In this document: in pieces, positions 26,120 through 37,023 of the stretch
How positions within the stretch are numbered: the stretch's first letter is position 1
How the letters are laid out: the number at the start of each line of letters is the position of its first letter
From: Sindora glabra
Lineage: Eukaryota; Streptophyta; Magnoliopsida; Fabales; Fabaceae
Assembly: GCA_020226215.1 (NCBI GenBank)
Contig: CM035233.1
Span: 26,601,150-26,665,149, forward strand
Direction of reading: 5' to 3'
Length of the DNA: 64,000 nt
Notes under the pieces: model-generated
Told to the model about the DNA's origin: nothing
Seen by the model: the letters and a program-made list of their open reading frames with translations, nothing else
The model's database searches: none
Made by a program: the position numbers and the translations under genes

Positions 26120-26872
26120 GTGATTTGTTCTCATTTTAAGTTTCCAACGATTTGATTGATGTTACTATTTTAATTCAAAACAGTAACACCGCATGAATTG
26201 TTATTGTCTGGTCTCGGAACAGTAACATTAAAAGCTTTTATTTGCAATTTCACTTGAATCTCCATCTATTATGATGATGTAATACGATATTTAATGAAGT
26301 AACTACTTTTGAACAAAACAGTAACATGTTACTATTTGAATACAAAAAAATGATGTGTTACTGTTTCCCTATATAGACGATTTGTAATGAATTTTTTTGA
26401 TGTCTCTATTTTAGAAACAAACAGTAACATGTTATTTGTGTAATTTATCATGTTTTCAATGGTTGATGTTACTGTGTTTGTGTAAATAGTAACACATTAC
26501 TATTTGAATATAAAATAATAACGCGTTACTGTTTGTCTTCAAACAGTAACGTGTTACTATTTCCCTATATAGACGATTTGTAATGAGTTTTTTTGATATT
26601 TCTGTTTCAGAAATAAATAGTAACATGTTATTTCTGTATATATGTTGTTTACAGTGGTTGATGTTACTATCTCTATGTAAATAGTAACATGTTACTATGT
26701 GAAGACAAAGTAGTAACACGTTATTTTTTCCCTAATATAGATTATTTTTAATGAGTTTTTTCGATGTTTTTGTTTTAAAAACAAACTATGACATGTTATT
26801 TATGTATATATTATGTTTTCATGCTTTTGCAATGGCTCATGTTTCTATTTTATTTTATTGTTTTCATCTCAG
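26120..26872 (+). other. Probable intron of MULE transposase, filled with palindromes
   Basis: The conserved catalytic core is interrupted after NEG (donor GTGATT at 26,120) and resumes after ATCTCAG at 26,872; removing the 753 bp restores the frame NEG|LFSLAFVVVD. The insert consists largely of AGTAACATGTTACT-type palindromes, so it may be an old intron into which motifs expanded. The open frame on its minus strand (26,456-26,719) is produced by the repeats. Confidence 0.7.
26160..26800. repeat. Palindromic motif array 1 (AGTAACATGTTACT)
   Basis: Repeated AGTAACATGTTACT and one-base variants (AGTAACGTGTTACT, AGTAACACATTACT, AACGCGTTACTG), usually flanked by AAA or TTT. Examples lie near 26,321-26,334, 26,488-26,501, 26,545-26,560, 26,618 and 26,684-26,697. 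The fullest form ATAGTAACATGTTACTAT is a perfect 18-bp palindrome. The array is confined to the transposase intron. Confidence 0.85.
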
Positions 26873-28514
26873 GGTTATTTTCTTTGGCTTTTGTTGTGGT
26901 TGATTGTGAAAATCAGGAAAATTGGTTTTGGTTCCTTTCACAATTGTCCACAATACTTGATGTAAAACGCATGGTGACTTTTATTTTTGGCCGTAATTTA
27001 GGATTGCTTGAAGCAATGCCAAGGGCTTTTCCAATAGCACCTCTTTTTTTGTCTGCATCACTTAAAACAGAATCTAAGGGACAGATTCAGTGGTGTTGCA
27101 TTTACAAATTCATTTTGGGAGCATATAGTTCACTTATTTTCAATGTGTGCATATTCCCCAATAGTAGGTGCATTTAGGCAGAACTTAGAAGCTTTCAAAA
27201 GAGAAGGAGGCTGGATTGCTGAGAAATTTCTAACTAGGCTTGCACCTGAATGTTAGTCGAATGCTTTCAACTGTAGCTATCATTATGGTGAGATGACATC
27301 AAATGCAGCTAAATCTTACAATTCATGGATTCGTGATGCAAGGAAGTTGCCCATCACAAATATGGTTGATAATATTCATTCAAAATTGATGAGTGCTTTG
27401 CTAAATAGAGGTTAGAATCATTGCATTGGAATAGTGTTATTTGTCCAGTCTGGGTGTCAAAATTAGAATCAGACTTAAGGAAGTGCAGATATTAGGTTGT
27501 TAGGAAGTCATCTAAAATATTTTTTGAAGTGTTAGCAGATCCAATCGTGTGTGTGTATGTATCTGTCAGCGTAGTTGCACTTGTCACTAGTGGCAACTAG
27601 ATGATTTTCCTTGTATTCATGCAGTTGCTACTATAAGAAGATATAGGATTTCTTTGCATGAGGTTGTTAATAATTATTTTCACATGACCATGTACAAGAA
27701 TGTTTACAAACAAATCATACATCCCATTCCTACAATGCTGAGGCAAAAAGTTAATTTAGGTAAAGAAGCAGCTATATTACCCCTCCCCCCATTTCTAAAA
27801 GGCAAGCAGGAAGACCTAAGAAGATAAGGATTAGGTCTAGGGGTGAGTATGTTAAGAAGATCAAGTGTGAAAGATGTGGCAAATTAGGACATCATAATAT
27901 GCAAGGAGCCAGTTTGAATGCACCTTTTTATGTGTCACGATTTAATTGTTTATGACTTTTTTCATTTGAAAACATGTTACTCTGTTATTTTGAAATAGAA
28001 ATATCAAAAAACTAGAAATAAATTGAAGAATAGACTAAGTTTAATAACAAGAACAATATAGAAACATCATGTTACTATTTCCAAAACAAACAATAACACA
28101 TTATTTTCTTGTGATGTTAGTTACTTTTTGATCTGGAAATGGTTACATAGAGAAAAGATCAAAATAAATAAAAAAATGAAGTATGGTAAACAAGGACAAA
28201 TAAAAAAAACCATATGTTACTATTATCAAACAAAACAGTAATATTTACTAAAAATAACATATCAATCAATGTAACATTAGTGACTAAAAACTACACAATT
28301 ACTTGCATGTTTCTATTTTGATTTAAAAAGGTAACATCATGGTATAAGCTGTGAACATGAAGTAAATTAATTCTGAATGTTAAAGGATAGACACTAGATA
28401 GAAGAATATGTTGAATTTTTTATTAAAATTTATGATTGAATGTTCTACTGAGATACAATTGAATTTGATTTAAGAGTAAAATGTTACATATGTACATAAG
28501 AACCATCCTAATGT

Positions 28515-31500
28515 TTAAAGATTGAAATTTTTAAGAAATTTATTCACTAACTTTGCTCTGTATTTCCTCACAGATTCCTGTGGAAATTGGTCTTCAATTT
28601 CTTTCTTGTTGAATAAATCCTCTATGTGTTTACAAATAAAAATTTCATAGTCTTTCCTGAAATTGTAAATTTATAGGAAGAGTTAGTTTATGACTCTAAA
28701 TCATTATTGTTTTGTAGTAGTGAATAATATGTTACTTACGATCCAGGTTCCTATTACGGTGACCTCTCATACGATATGATATCAAAAGGTGGCTCTACAA
28801 TCGCTGGTTCTGCTCCCATATCCATCTCATTCTTCTGAAGGAATTCATTTTTCTTTTTCTCGTAATAATCCTTCTATTGTTAAATTAACAAGTTAAGTGA
28901 GATATCAAGTGAAAATAAAAATGATATGTTATTATCTTGTGTGTAAACAGCGACACAAAATAAATATAGAAATTAACCATTGTTAAAAAAAATATGTTAC
29001 CATTTTCAAAATAAATAGTAACATATAGTTCTATTAGTCAGAAAGGTTATTGTTTGACATGGAAATAGTGACATGAAGTAAAAAACCAAAATAAATATAC
29101 AATTCAAGCTTGACTAGTAGTCAAACTTCAAAAAATTACATGTTACTATTTTACACAAAATAGTAACATTATCTAAAAATAACATATCATACAGTAATAT
29201 CAATAAAGAACAATTTTTAAAGATAAATGAACAATGATTAACTAGGAAAATATGAGAAAATAGTATGTTATTGTTTCTACATGAGACAGTGACATCAACT
29301 AAGAAGAATTATTGTTATTTGTTCGTAATAGAGGTATCACTCACCACCATTTTGATGTTACGGAAGTATAGATCTGTAGCCCCTCTCTTCTAGGCCTTAT
29401 CAAATTGTAATAAGTCCACTTATACTCTGCGTTATGGAGGGCCAATAGAGTGAAGTGATTAAAGTTTGTGCAGTCATTGATGTCAATTGAATTTATCAAG
29501 AACAAAATAATTTCTACATTCATAGCTTTCTCCACGTTTTGATCGATTTTGAAAGGCTTCATTTCCTTGTATAAATGAATAGGGTTCACCACATAGGTCT
29601 ACAAATATATTTTAAGCACGAGTCAATATCAAAGTTACTATTTATGCATGTCAAGATTAAGGAATGGATTTAAATCTTACCCAACACATGCTGTTAAAAA
29701 CAAATATCTTGTTATTGATGAAGGTATCAACTATGCTTAGCATTAATGCATGGAAATCTATGATATGAAATTCAAGGATCAGTTTATGTGAGATAAACTG
29801 ATTAAGAGCAAAGAAAACAAACAAACAAACAAACAAAGAAGTAGAATGATGATGAATAACATCTGTTACTGATTGGATCCCAAACAACAACATTATGACG
29901 TGTAGGATGAAAATGCTACTTTTTTTAAAAAATAGTAATAGGTTATTCTCATGTAAATGACATGCTACTGTTTAATAAGCAAACAGCAATATGAACTAAA
30001 AAGTAAAAAAAAATGTCAAAATTAATTATCATAAATATGTTACTATTTATTCTACCATGTTACTGTTTTGATTAGAAGCCGTAACATTACTGTAAAAGAA
30101 CAACATAAAAAACCAATGTTGTAGAATATTACAAGATAATACGTTTGAAGTTATTGGCTTGTCTTGAAGCACGTGCAGCAACTCGTCAAATGATACGCAT
30201 GTATCCGACTAAGGAGATGTCCAGATAATAGATCTATAAATTATGACGTGGTATAGAAATTAGTTGAGGTATCAAGCAATAATATTGAGTTAATTAATGG
30301 AATCATTAAGGAAGTAGGACATGACTTAAAAGATTATTCAATGTTACTATTTTGTTTGAAACAAAAACATTAAGCAATATTGGAATAAATTGACAAATTA
30401 AGCGTGAATGATAACAAAATCAAGGGTGAAATAGCATGTTATTATTTGAGAAATAAATGGTAACATGTCATTTACATGAGAATAACATGCTACTGTTTGA
30501 TTGAGAAATAGTAACATCAATCAAAAAGAAAAAAAATGGCAAAATCAATCATGATTAACAATTAAATAGGGCATGACTTACGATAAATCCCCTGTTTTTC
30601 TGATCTGGGCTACTTTCTTCTTAGTATTTTGTGGGAGATTTTTTTCAGCAGGCCATTTTGTAGTTTGTATTTTCTTCGTGGACTTTTTCTGTTTAGCCAT
30701 TTGGTCTTCCGATTCCTCCAATATGAAGATAAGAGCCTCGTTGTCAGTGATTTCCTCAGTATGTGTTGTTTGTTGTAGTGTTTCTTGTTATTTTATGCTT
30801 TTCTTGAGTGGACCGAAGTATGTATAGTCTATATGGCATTTTGTTTTCCTTATTCTGAATTTAATGCCTATGATCATTGATTGTTGTTTCTTCTCAGTCT
30901 TATTCTATTCTTTATTTTCTTTTGTGTCTTGCTTTTGTTACCTAACTAATTGCACAGTTAGTCTGTGAGTTGTGTAATTAACTGGTTTTTTTTGTTTCAA
31001 GATTGGCATTTTCAACCTCCAAGGTTGTGACGGTATTTTCGAGGTCACTTGTATGTGTAGTTGCATTGGTTAGTTTTGTTTAGATTTGTGTGTTTTCATG
31101 CTTCAGTTTTGTGATTGTCTCGTTGTTTTGCTGTAGTTATTGCTCTGACCTCTGAAGTTTCTCAGTTAAAGACTTCAATTCATTGGTCAGTTAATTTATC
31201 TTTTAGTTTGCTATGAGGAGTTGATCCCTCAACTATTTTACTTCATCATTTTCTTGTTACCAATGTTGTTTGTGGGACAGTGCAATGTCTGCAAACTGTT
31301 CCAATGCTGTTGCTCGTGGTTGCATTACATATTGTGATGTTCTTGTGTCATCATCAGTTGTAGATTGCTCTGATTTGGAGGGTGTGATTTATTTGTTTTT
31401 ATGTTATCCATATTTTATTAGTTGTAGTTCCGTGTTTTTGTGTGTGTGAAGGTTGTAAAATATTGTTATTTCTTCGTCAGTAGGTTGCAGTTCTTCAACC

Positions 31501-32600
31501 ACTACCTGAAAAGAATTGGTGCTTAATTGTTAGTGCAAATGGCTATCATGTTTCTGTTCTGGTGAGAAATAGTAACATGAAAAGTAAGATAATGTGGTTC
31601 CATAATAGTGACATGGGAAAATGAACGAACTTTTTCCAAAGGTTACTTAAAGCTGGTTGGGCAATTTAATCTTCAATTAGTGTGTGAGCCTCTTCAGGTC
31701 CCATGTTAAACATCTTAGTACCTTTTGAATTAGAGTTCCATCAAGCATGTCAGTTGTCTCACACAACCAATACTGTGGGTAATACAATATGAAAATTGTT
31801 AGATACACTTTCAATTGAAGTTACATTCAAAGATGTAGTAAAAAAATAACAAAATAACAACATGTTACTATTTACAATACAAATAGTAACATGTTGCTAC
31901 CTGGCATATAGACAGTAATAATAATCAAAATCTCAAAATAAATGAACAAATCAAGTGTCACAATAAGAATAAAACTGCCAAAAAATGTAAGGTTATTATT
32001 TACACAACAAATAGTAACATGTTACTGTTTGGTTTGATACAGTAACATGTTATTTTGTTTGTATATTTATATTCACAATATCAAAGTAAATGAAATGAAT
32101 AAACACAAATCCATTAATAGTAACTTACTGGCAGTAACATGATATAATCGATAACATTTGGTGGTGTGTCCTTTGTAATGGAGACCATTAGCTGCTCATG
32201 AATATGTCCAAACCACTAATACTCTACCATGTCATCAATGTCCTCCACGTATTTGAGGTATGACCATGCAATTGTCTATGCCCTGTTTGGTACAAAGAGG
32301 GTCATGAGCATCATCAAGTTATGAGGCGTGAGACATCTTGGATATTTATTTCTGATGTTCCTATCACAGCACTTTACAGTGCATTGCATACATTTGGTTT
32401 TATTAGGCGTCCTTGGCCACAAAATCTTCTATTGTCAAAATCAAATTGTGTCCTCTTGCCAGGTGATGTGTCGATGAGGCATTGTCCATCTCTTATACAA
32501 AAAATGAGCTTCACTGCAGTTAATGTGATGCTTAATTATTTACCTCCAATTTGGAAACTGTTGTGCTTTTTTGAATAGGTACCAAGTAATGACATTATTT
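28515..32600 (-). pseudogene. Ulp1-like (C48) cysteine protease gene of the MULE, decayed
   Basis: Ulp1-type proteases cleave SUMO-like modifiers; MULE-borne versions are known, role in transposition unknown. Minus-strand segments in order: a helix-rich region at about 32,380-32,130 (FVPNRA, IAWSYLKYVEDIDDM, YIMLLP) resembling the DUF1985-type domain often preceding plant transposon Ulp1 domains (weak); a coiled coil at about 31,320-31,000 (LKSLTEKLQRSEQ, ITKLKHENTQI, LEVENANLE) with Gln-to-stop changes; a Lys-rich linker at 30,780-30,567 (AKQKKSTKKIQ) ending at a GTAAGT donor; peptidase exon 29,598-29,345 with the catalytic-His context NHFTLLAL and YYNLIRPR; exon 28,873-28,740 (PFDIISYERSP); an 83-bp intron (GTAAGT...TTTCAG); last exon 28,656-28,515, where the catalytic DCG reads DYE before IFICKHIEDLF. 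The Cys-to-Tyr change alone would abolish activity. Confidence 0.65.
28657..28739 (-). other. Intact-looking 83-bp intron in Ulp1-like pseudogene
   Basis: Minus-strand donor GTAAGTAACAT and acceptor TTACAATTTCAG match plant splice-site consensus. Joining the flanking exons keeps the frame through the C-terminal peptidase segment. Confidence 0.7.
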
Positions 32601-34578
32601 CTTAATCGCTCTTTCTACACATACTGCGATCAAGCTCCTTTGTCAATATGGCATTAATTAAAAACCAAAAAAGGTTTTGTTGCAACTCCCTTTTTATAGC
32701 TGTCATTGAATTGTAGATTGTCAATCTACCTTATACATGCCAGTAGATTGGATTGGTATTGCTAGTATATGGTAGCTATTTCTTCAACCTCTTCAGATTA
32801 TTTGAGCATTTTTAGATCTCTCTGTTCAGGGATAAGGAAAAATGCCTTGGTCAGACTCTATAAAAATGAAACTAACAACTAGACAATACCATGTTACTGT
32901 TTCATGCAATACAATAACGTCATCAAAAAATTAAGTTACTATTTACATGAAATTGATTATCATGCAATAGTAACACTAAGGTGTTTGAAACATAACATAA
33001 TATACTAGTTGTTGTTAAAAAAATAACATGTTATTATTTTCAAAAGCAAATAATAACATTTTGTTTTCCTCTAATGACATGTTATTGTTTGATATAGAAA
33101 CAATGACATTATTCAAAAGCAAATTAAATGGACAAACAAATCATGATTGGCAGTCAAACTGAGAAAAAAATTACATGTTACTATTTTTAGACAAAATAGT
33201 AACATAGACTAAAAACAATACATCAATCAATGTAACAATTGGAATGCACAATTACTTATTCTTTTACAGTTAGAAATAGATAAATTAAGCTTGATTAACA
33301 AAAATACCGATAAAAAAGTAACATGTTATTATTTTAAAAATTAAATAGTAACATGTTATTTTCTTGTACATAAGATGTTACTATTTAATTTAAAAATAGT
33401 AACATGAATGAAAAGACAAAATAAATGAACAAACCAAGCATGATTAGCAGTCAAACCGAGAAAAAAACTACATATTACTATTTTAAGACAAAATAGTAAC
33501 ATCAAATAAAAATAAGATATCAGTCAATGTAATGATTGGAATGCACGATTACTTATATTTTTACAGTAAGAAATATACAAATCAATCATGATTAAGAAAA
33601 ATACCGATAAAAAAGTAACATATAGCTATTTTCTTAAACAAATAGTAACATGATGTTCTCTTACAAAATGACATGTTACTATATGATTTAGAAATAGAAA
33701 CATCAATAAAAGATAGAATAATTGGACAAACCAAGCATAATTAGCAGTCAAACTGGGAAAAAAATATGTTACTATTTTTAGACAAAATAATAACATCGAC
33801 TAAAAATAACATATCAGTTAATGCAACACCAGTAATGTAATAGTAACCTCAAGTAAAACTAAAGTTCATTGTACAAAAAAAAAGGTGTTGGATTCGATGT
33901 TTCTATTTGGTATCAGAAAAGTGAAATTGTTTCTATTTGCATCTATGACAGCAAGCTGTCAAAAAACAACAGAACATGTGTGATCCATGTTTCTATTTTT
34001 TATGTTAACAGAAACATGAAGTTTAGCGATAGTAACATGCAATAAGCATTCATTGTTCTAACTTCTAGGGTTTTGTTTCAACATGACTTCTAGGGTTTCA
34101 TTTCAACATAGATACTATACATATATAAAGGTACACACAGACAAAAATAATAACATTTTTAGTCAATTTAGTGCTAAGACAATCAGAGTACGCAAACCAT
34201 ATAATAGGATGTAAGGTTTACCTTTTGACAACCCATTCTGGTATGTCATTTTATGGGTTGTTACTATTTTAGACTAGTTAAAAAATGGCAAAAGGCCAGA
34301 AATGATGACTTCAAATGATACAGTGTTGGATGATTTGTATTGCTGCAATTTCCAGCGGTCTCTATGGTGGTTTCATTCCTTCTCTCAAGTTGCTTCATTG
34401 GTTCTTTGTTTCTGTTTCGGGACTTTTAGTGTTCCTAAAACATGGAGCAGGTGTGTCATTTTATTTATGGAAATTTTGGTAAATCTAAACTTACGGATAA
34501 ACTTGGTTGAAAGAAAGCTCACTTGGGGTGCCGCGATGCAATAAATTGTGCATAATGGTATCAGCCAGATTTTTGCCC
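32601..34578. other. MULE right part, mostly motif-rich non-coding
   Basis: Contains the densest palindromic motifs to about 33,830, two near-identical CTTCTAGGGTTT(T/C) stretches at about 34,055-34,110, and a motif-poor end (34,290-34,578). The N-terminal exon and promoter of the Ulp1-like gene should lie here but could not be identified. The plus-strand open frame at 34,302-34,544 has no recognisable features. Confidence 0.4.
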
Positions 34579-35971
34579 TTTTATTTTAATAAAAAGATGA
34601 TTTAGATATCGTGAATTGTATTCTTTCTATTAATAGTACAGATTTCACATTCACATCTAGATCTATATATTTATATATGAATCCAGTTTCTTGGTATAAG
34701 TAGTTAGCTATTAGGTAATTGCTAGTTAATTAAAGTGCACAACAAAAGCATGATTGTGTCATTATTAACTATTAATTAATTGATTATAACAAGATTGCAA
34801 GAAATCATATTGTGATTGTGTTATATGCTTTGATTACTCGTAATTGTTGAATAGTTGTCTATGTAGGCTTATATTGGATTTGGTGATGTGAATAGAGTGA
34901 AGCTCTATCAAATTGACTACATTGTGAATTAAGTCTTATGAGGCATTAGAAAATTGTGAACTATGCTAGAGTAATGACATTAGATATTGTGATTTGTGAT
35001 GAAGAGATGATACTAAAAGTTGAATGAAAAATTCCTGACTAACAATTGTGAAAGATACAAGATTTATTCAAGAGCAGGATAGGAAATTCCCAACAAACAA
35101 TAAAGAGAAGTATGAAATTGATCTTGATACCAAAAAGCAACAATAAGTATGTTTACTGATTTCAATATGTGATATAATATGACTGTTTGTGATTGAATAC
35201 TATTGGTGATGTGATTAAGATGATTTGTTTGTGTTTGAGCTTTTATTAGTTATTTGTGAATATGCTAACTACTTAGAATAGGTAGTGTGAGATAAGATAT
35301 GGATGATGTGTATTAGTGGACAGTTGAGACCTTACAGATTATGATATGAGACACAAAGTCTAAGTCATGTGTAGGTGAACTCCTATTTCATGACATGGTT
35401 TCGTATGTTTTAGAGAATTGAAGAAATGCATTTGCTAAGACTTTCTAATTTAGTATATGATTAATTTGTGATTATGATTTATAAAGACAATCACCTATAA
35501 GATAGTAATAGATATATGCTCATTGAGTTCTCATAACTCATTTGTTTAATTTATAATGTTTTCAAGTTAAGACTCGAGCTTGTTACATCTATGGAGAAAT
35601 AAGATTGCCTTATTAAAAGATTTGACAGTTAGGAATGCAATCAGCATTCAAATAGAGATTTGTTGATTTTTATAATATGTTGAATTGTTGCATGTGCATA
35701 AAATTGAAATTGCGATGTATTGTGTGTATGTATATGATTCTATCATATTTGAAAATAAATACAGGTGATGTATTTTAGAGCATTTGGTCCTTGGGAAGTA
35801 TCCAAAAATAGGAGAGACTTTGTCCACTTTTTCCTAAAATTTTAAAATGAAAATATCTGAATTCCTCTAAATTTTGGAAACTCTCATTAAATAGAAAGAG
35901 AGAAACTTGTCAAGACTTATGGAAACCTAGTATTAAGATCTACGTTGGTTACATCAAGTTAGGTCGTGATA

Positions 35972-37018
35972 GTTAGATAGGATTCATAATTTAATTGAAT
36001 GAATAATTTTATTTCTTGAAATTGATTAATATTGTGATGGATTTTGAATTGGTAGATTGAAATTGGTAACATGACTTTTCTTGTAATATTTTGAGCCTTA
36101 TATTGAAATTTTATATTATTCTTTTTCCTTCTTATGTGATATTTTTCTATGATTATTTTTAAAGTTTCTTTGATTCTTTCTGAAATTACATTTGTATATG
36201 CATGTACAAAAAGGATAAAGGCATTCTTTCTTTATTAAGCTAAAGCCAAATAGCCAACTTTGAATTTTTATCTTTGTTAAACCCTTGAGCTTAATTATCC
36301 TAGAAATATTTCTTTTTTCTTAAATAAAAAATAAGTGTCCTTAGCTAACTCTAGGGATTAGTAGAGCATTTAAGTTTTTGTAAGATATGTTTTTAAACAT
36401 ATCTTTGTTAAACCCTTGAGCTTAATTACCTTTTCTTTGTTAATTATCCTAGAAATATTTCTTTTTTCTTAAATAAAAAACAAGTATCTTTAGCTAACTC
36501 TAGGGATTAGTAGAGCATTTAAGTTTTTGTAAGATATGTTTTTAAACAAGTAGGGGTGTGTAAATGTGTATTTGTTATAAAAAAGAGAAAAAAATAAAAA
36601 AATGATGAAAAAGCAAAAAAGTGAAAAGGTGAGGAAAAAAATAGAAAAAGAAGAAAAGAATTAAAAAAAAGAATTGGAAAAGAAAAGAAAAAAGTTAATG
36701 AGTATTTGAATTTGAAGTTAGGTTGTTGTGTTAAGTTACAATTGTTCATGACTAGCCCATATATTTATAATTTAAGTGCTTATATCTTTATTTTTTCTTT
36801 CCTTTTCTTTTGCCATATTATAACCTTCAATAAATTTTTTTTGATTTATGTTGTATATATGATTTGAGTTATGAAAATTAGATGATTAGCAACCTTATAG
36901 TAGAGTAATTTCACGGAATAAGTTTAAGTGAAACACTTGTCTAAACACTTGAGAGTTAGAATGTGAATTTTGTGAAAATCTACCATACTAATTTATTCTT
37001 TTTGAATGAAGTTACTAT
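35972..37018 (+). other. Remaining 3' untranslated region of Athila/Tat element
   Basis: Non-coding continuation of the sequence cut at 22,448. It includes an A/G-rich stretch (36,570-36,690) and a block at about 36,800-37,020 that is the reverse complement of 38,840-39,060, showing that two elements of the same lineage meet head to head. The minus-strand open frame at 36,519-36,749 is low-complexity sequence. Confidence 0.5.
36268..36550 (+). repeat. Tandem duplication, offset about 149 bp
   Basis: TAATTATCCTAGAAATATTTC begins at 36,292 and again at 36,441, each followed by the same TTAGCTAACTCTAGGGATT and GTAAGATATGTTTTTAAACA text. The two copies differ by a few substitutions and a short extra TTTTCTTTG stretch, so the duplication is fairly recent. 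Confidence 0.85.
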
Positions 37019-37023
37019 GTCAT

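Larger units (their letters stand above)
25033..27915 (+). pseudogene. MuDR-type MULE transposase pseudogene
   Basis: A cut-and-paste transposase of the Mutator superfamily. Chosen start ATG at 25,033 (MEQCVLLLCKC) because the frame continues into VLRINNGIDYDDL after a stop at 25,072; the first segment resembles the N-terminal PB1-like region of some MULE transposases. Next: Mutator DNA-binding domain at about 25,468-25,640 (EFRNALCKYLIQRG, VCSKKHEEGCEW); MULE catalytic core with first Asp in LFIDGTFLKSRFNG (about 26,040), an intron, second Asp in FVVVDCENQENWFWFL (about 26,890), and the expected Glu position read as Lys in MTSNAAKSYNSW (about 27,290); SWIM zinc finger at about 27,570-27,632 (CTCH, then FPCIHAV) with an in-frame stop; then GRPKKIRIRSRGE and a zinc knuckle CERCGKLGHH lacking its last Cys (about 27,800-27,915). 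At least ten stops or frameshifts. The family assignment is secure. Confidence 0.9.
27916..34280. repeat. Palindromic motif arrays 2 (AGTAACATGTTACT), interspersed
   Basis: The same palindrome and its half-site AGTAACAT recur throughout the non-coding parts of the Ulp1-like gene, with especially dense groups at about 27,960-28,330, 28,920-29,330, 29,920-30,110, 31,850-32,130 and 32,880-33,830. Neighbouring sites are often arranged as AGTAACATGTTACTATTT, about 10 bp, then AAATAGTAACATG. Recognised exon segments (28,515-28,656, 28,740-28,873, 29,345-29,598, 30,567-30,780) are nearly free of it. Confidence 0.85.
24703..34578. mobile_element. Non-TIR MULE carrying transposase and Ulp1-like gene
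   Basis: Borders come from comparing the host LTR with its uninterrupted copy A. TTTTATTTC (24,694-24,702) and TTTTATTTT (34,579-34,587) form a 9-bp duplication (one mismatch), and copy A has a single TTTTATCT at the same place. A 9-bp duplication is typical of Mutator-like elements. The ends (CATAAATTATACTG and, reverse complemented, GGGCAAAAATCTGG) show no inverted repeat, as in non-TIR MULEs. Content: transposase gene on the plus strand, Ulp1-like gene on the minus strand (convergent, 3' ends about 0.6 kb apart), and dense palindromic motifs in non-coding parts. Both genes are decayed. Length is about 9.9 kb. Confidence 0.8.
22449..35971 (+). mobile_element. Solo LTR (TGTAACA...TGACA family), copy B, split by a MULE
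   Basis: Second copy of the 3.6 kb LTR. It begins TATAATATCCTAAG (TGTAAC mutated) and ends GTTAGGTCGTGATA. Flanks are ATTAG (22,444-22,448) and GTTAG (35,972-35,976), one mismatch. The MULE occupies 24,703-34,578; the remaining 22,449-24,702 and 34,588-35,971 align with 13,187-15,445 and 15,479-16,805 of copy A. It lies within the 3' untranslated region of the Athila/Tat element, whose sequence resumes at 35,972. Confidence 0.6.

Noticed and set aside
26456..26719. Minus-strand open frame of 87 codons
   Set aside because: It is composed of translated palindromic repeats in the transposase intron.
30573..30827. Plus-strand open frame of 84 codons with hydrophobic stretches
   Set aside because: Antisense to the Lys-rich linker exon of the Ulp1-like gene; the hydrophobicity comes from reverse-translated Lys/Glu codons.
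32321..32578. Plus-strand open frame of 85 codons
   Set aside because: It is the antisense shadow of the DUF1985-like segment of the minus-strand Ulp1-like gene.
26160..34280. Regularly recurring palindromes suggesting a CRISPR-like array
   Set aside because: Spacing and motif sequence vary, intervening sequence is AT-rich and related, and the setting is a plant transposon. The arrays are interspersed motifs, not repeat-spacer units.
34556..34568. TGGTATCAGCCAG resembling an initiator Met-tRNA primer binding site
   Set aside because: It lies a few bases inside the MULE right end, is not preceded by an LTR end and is not followed by gag; chance similarity is the simpler explanation.
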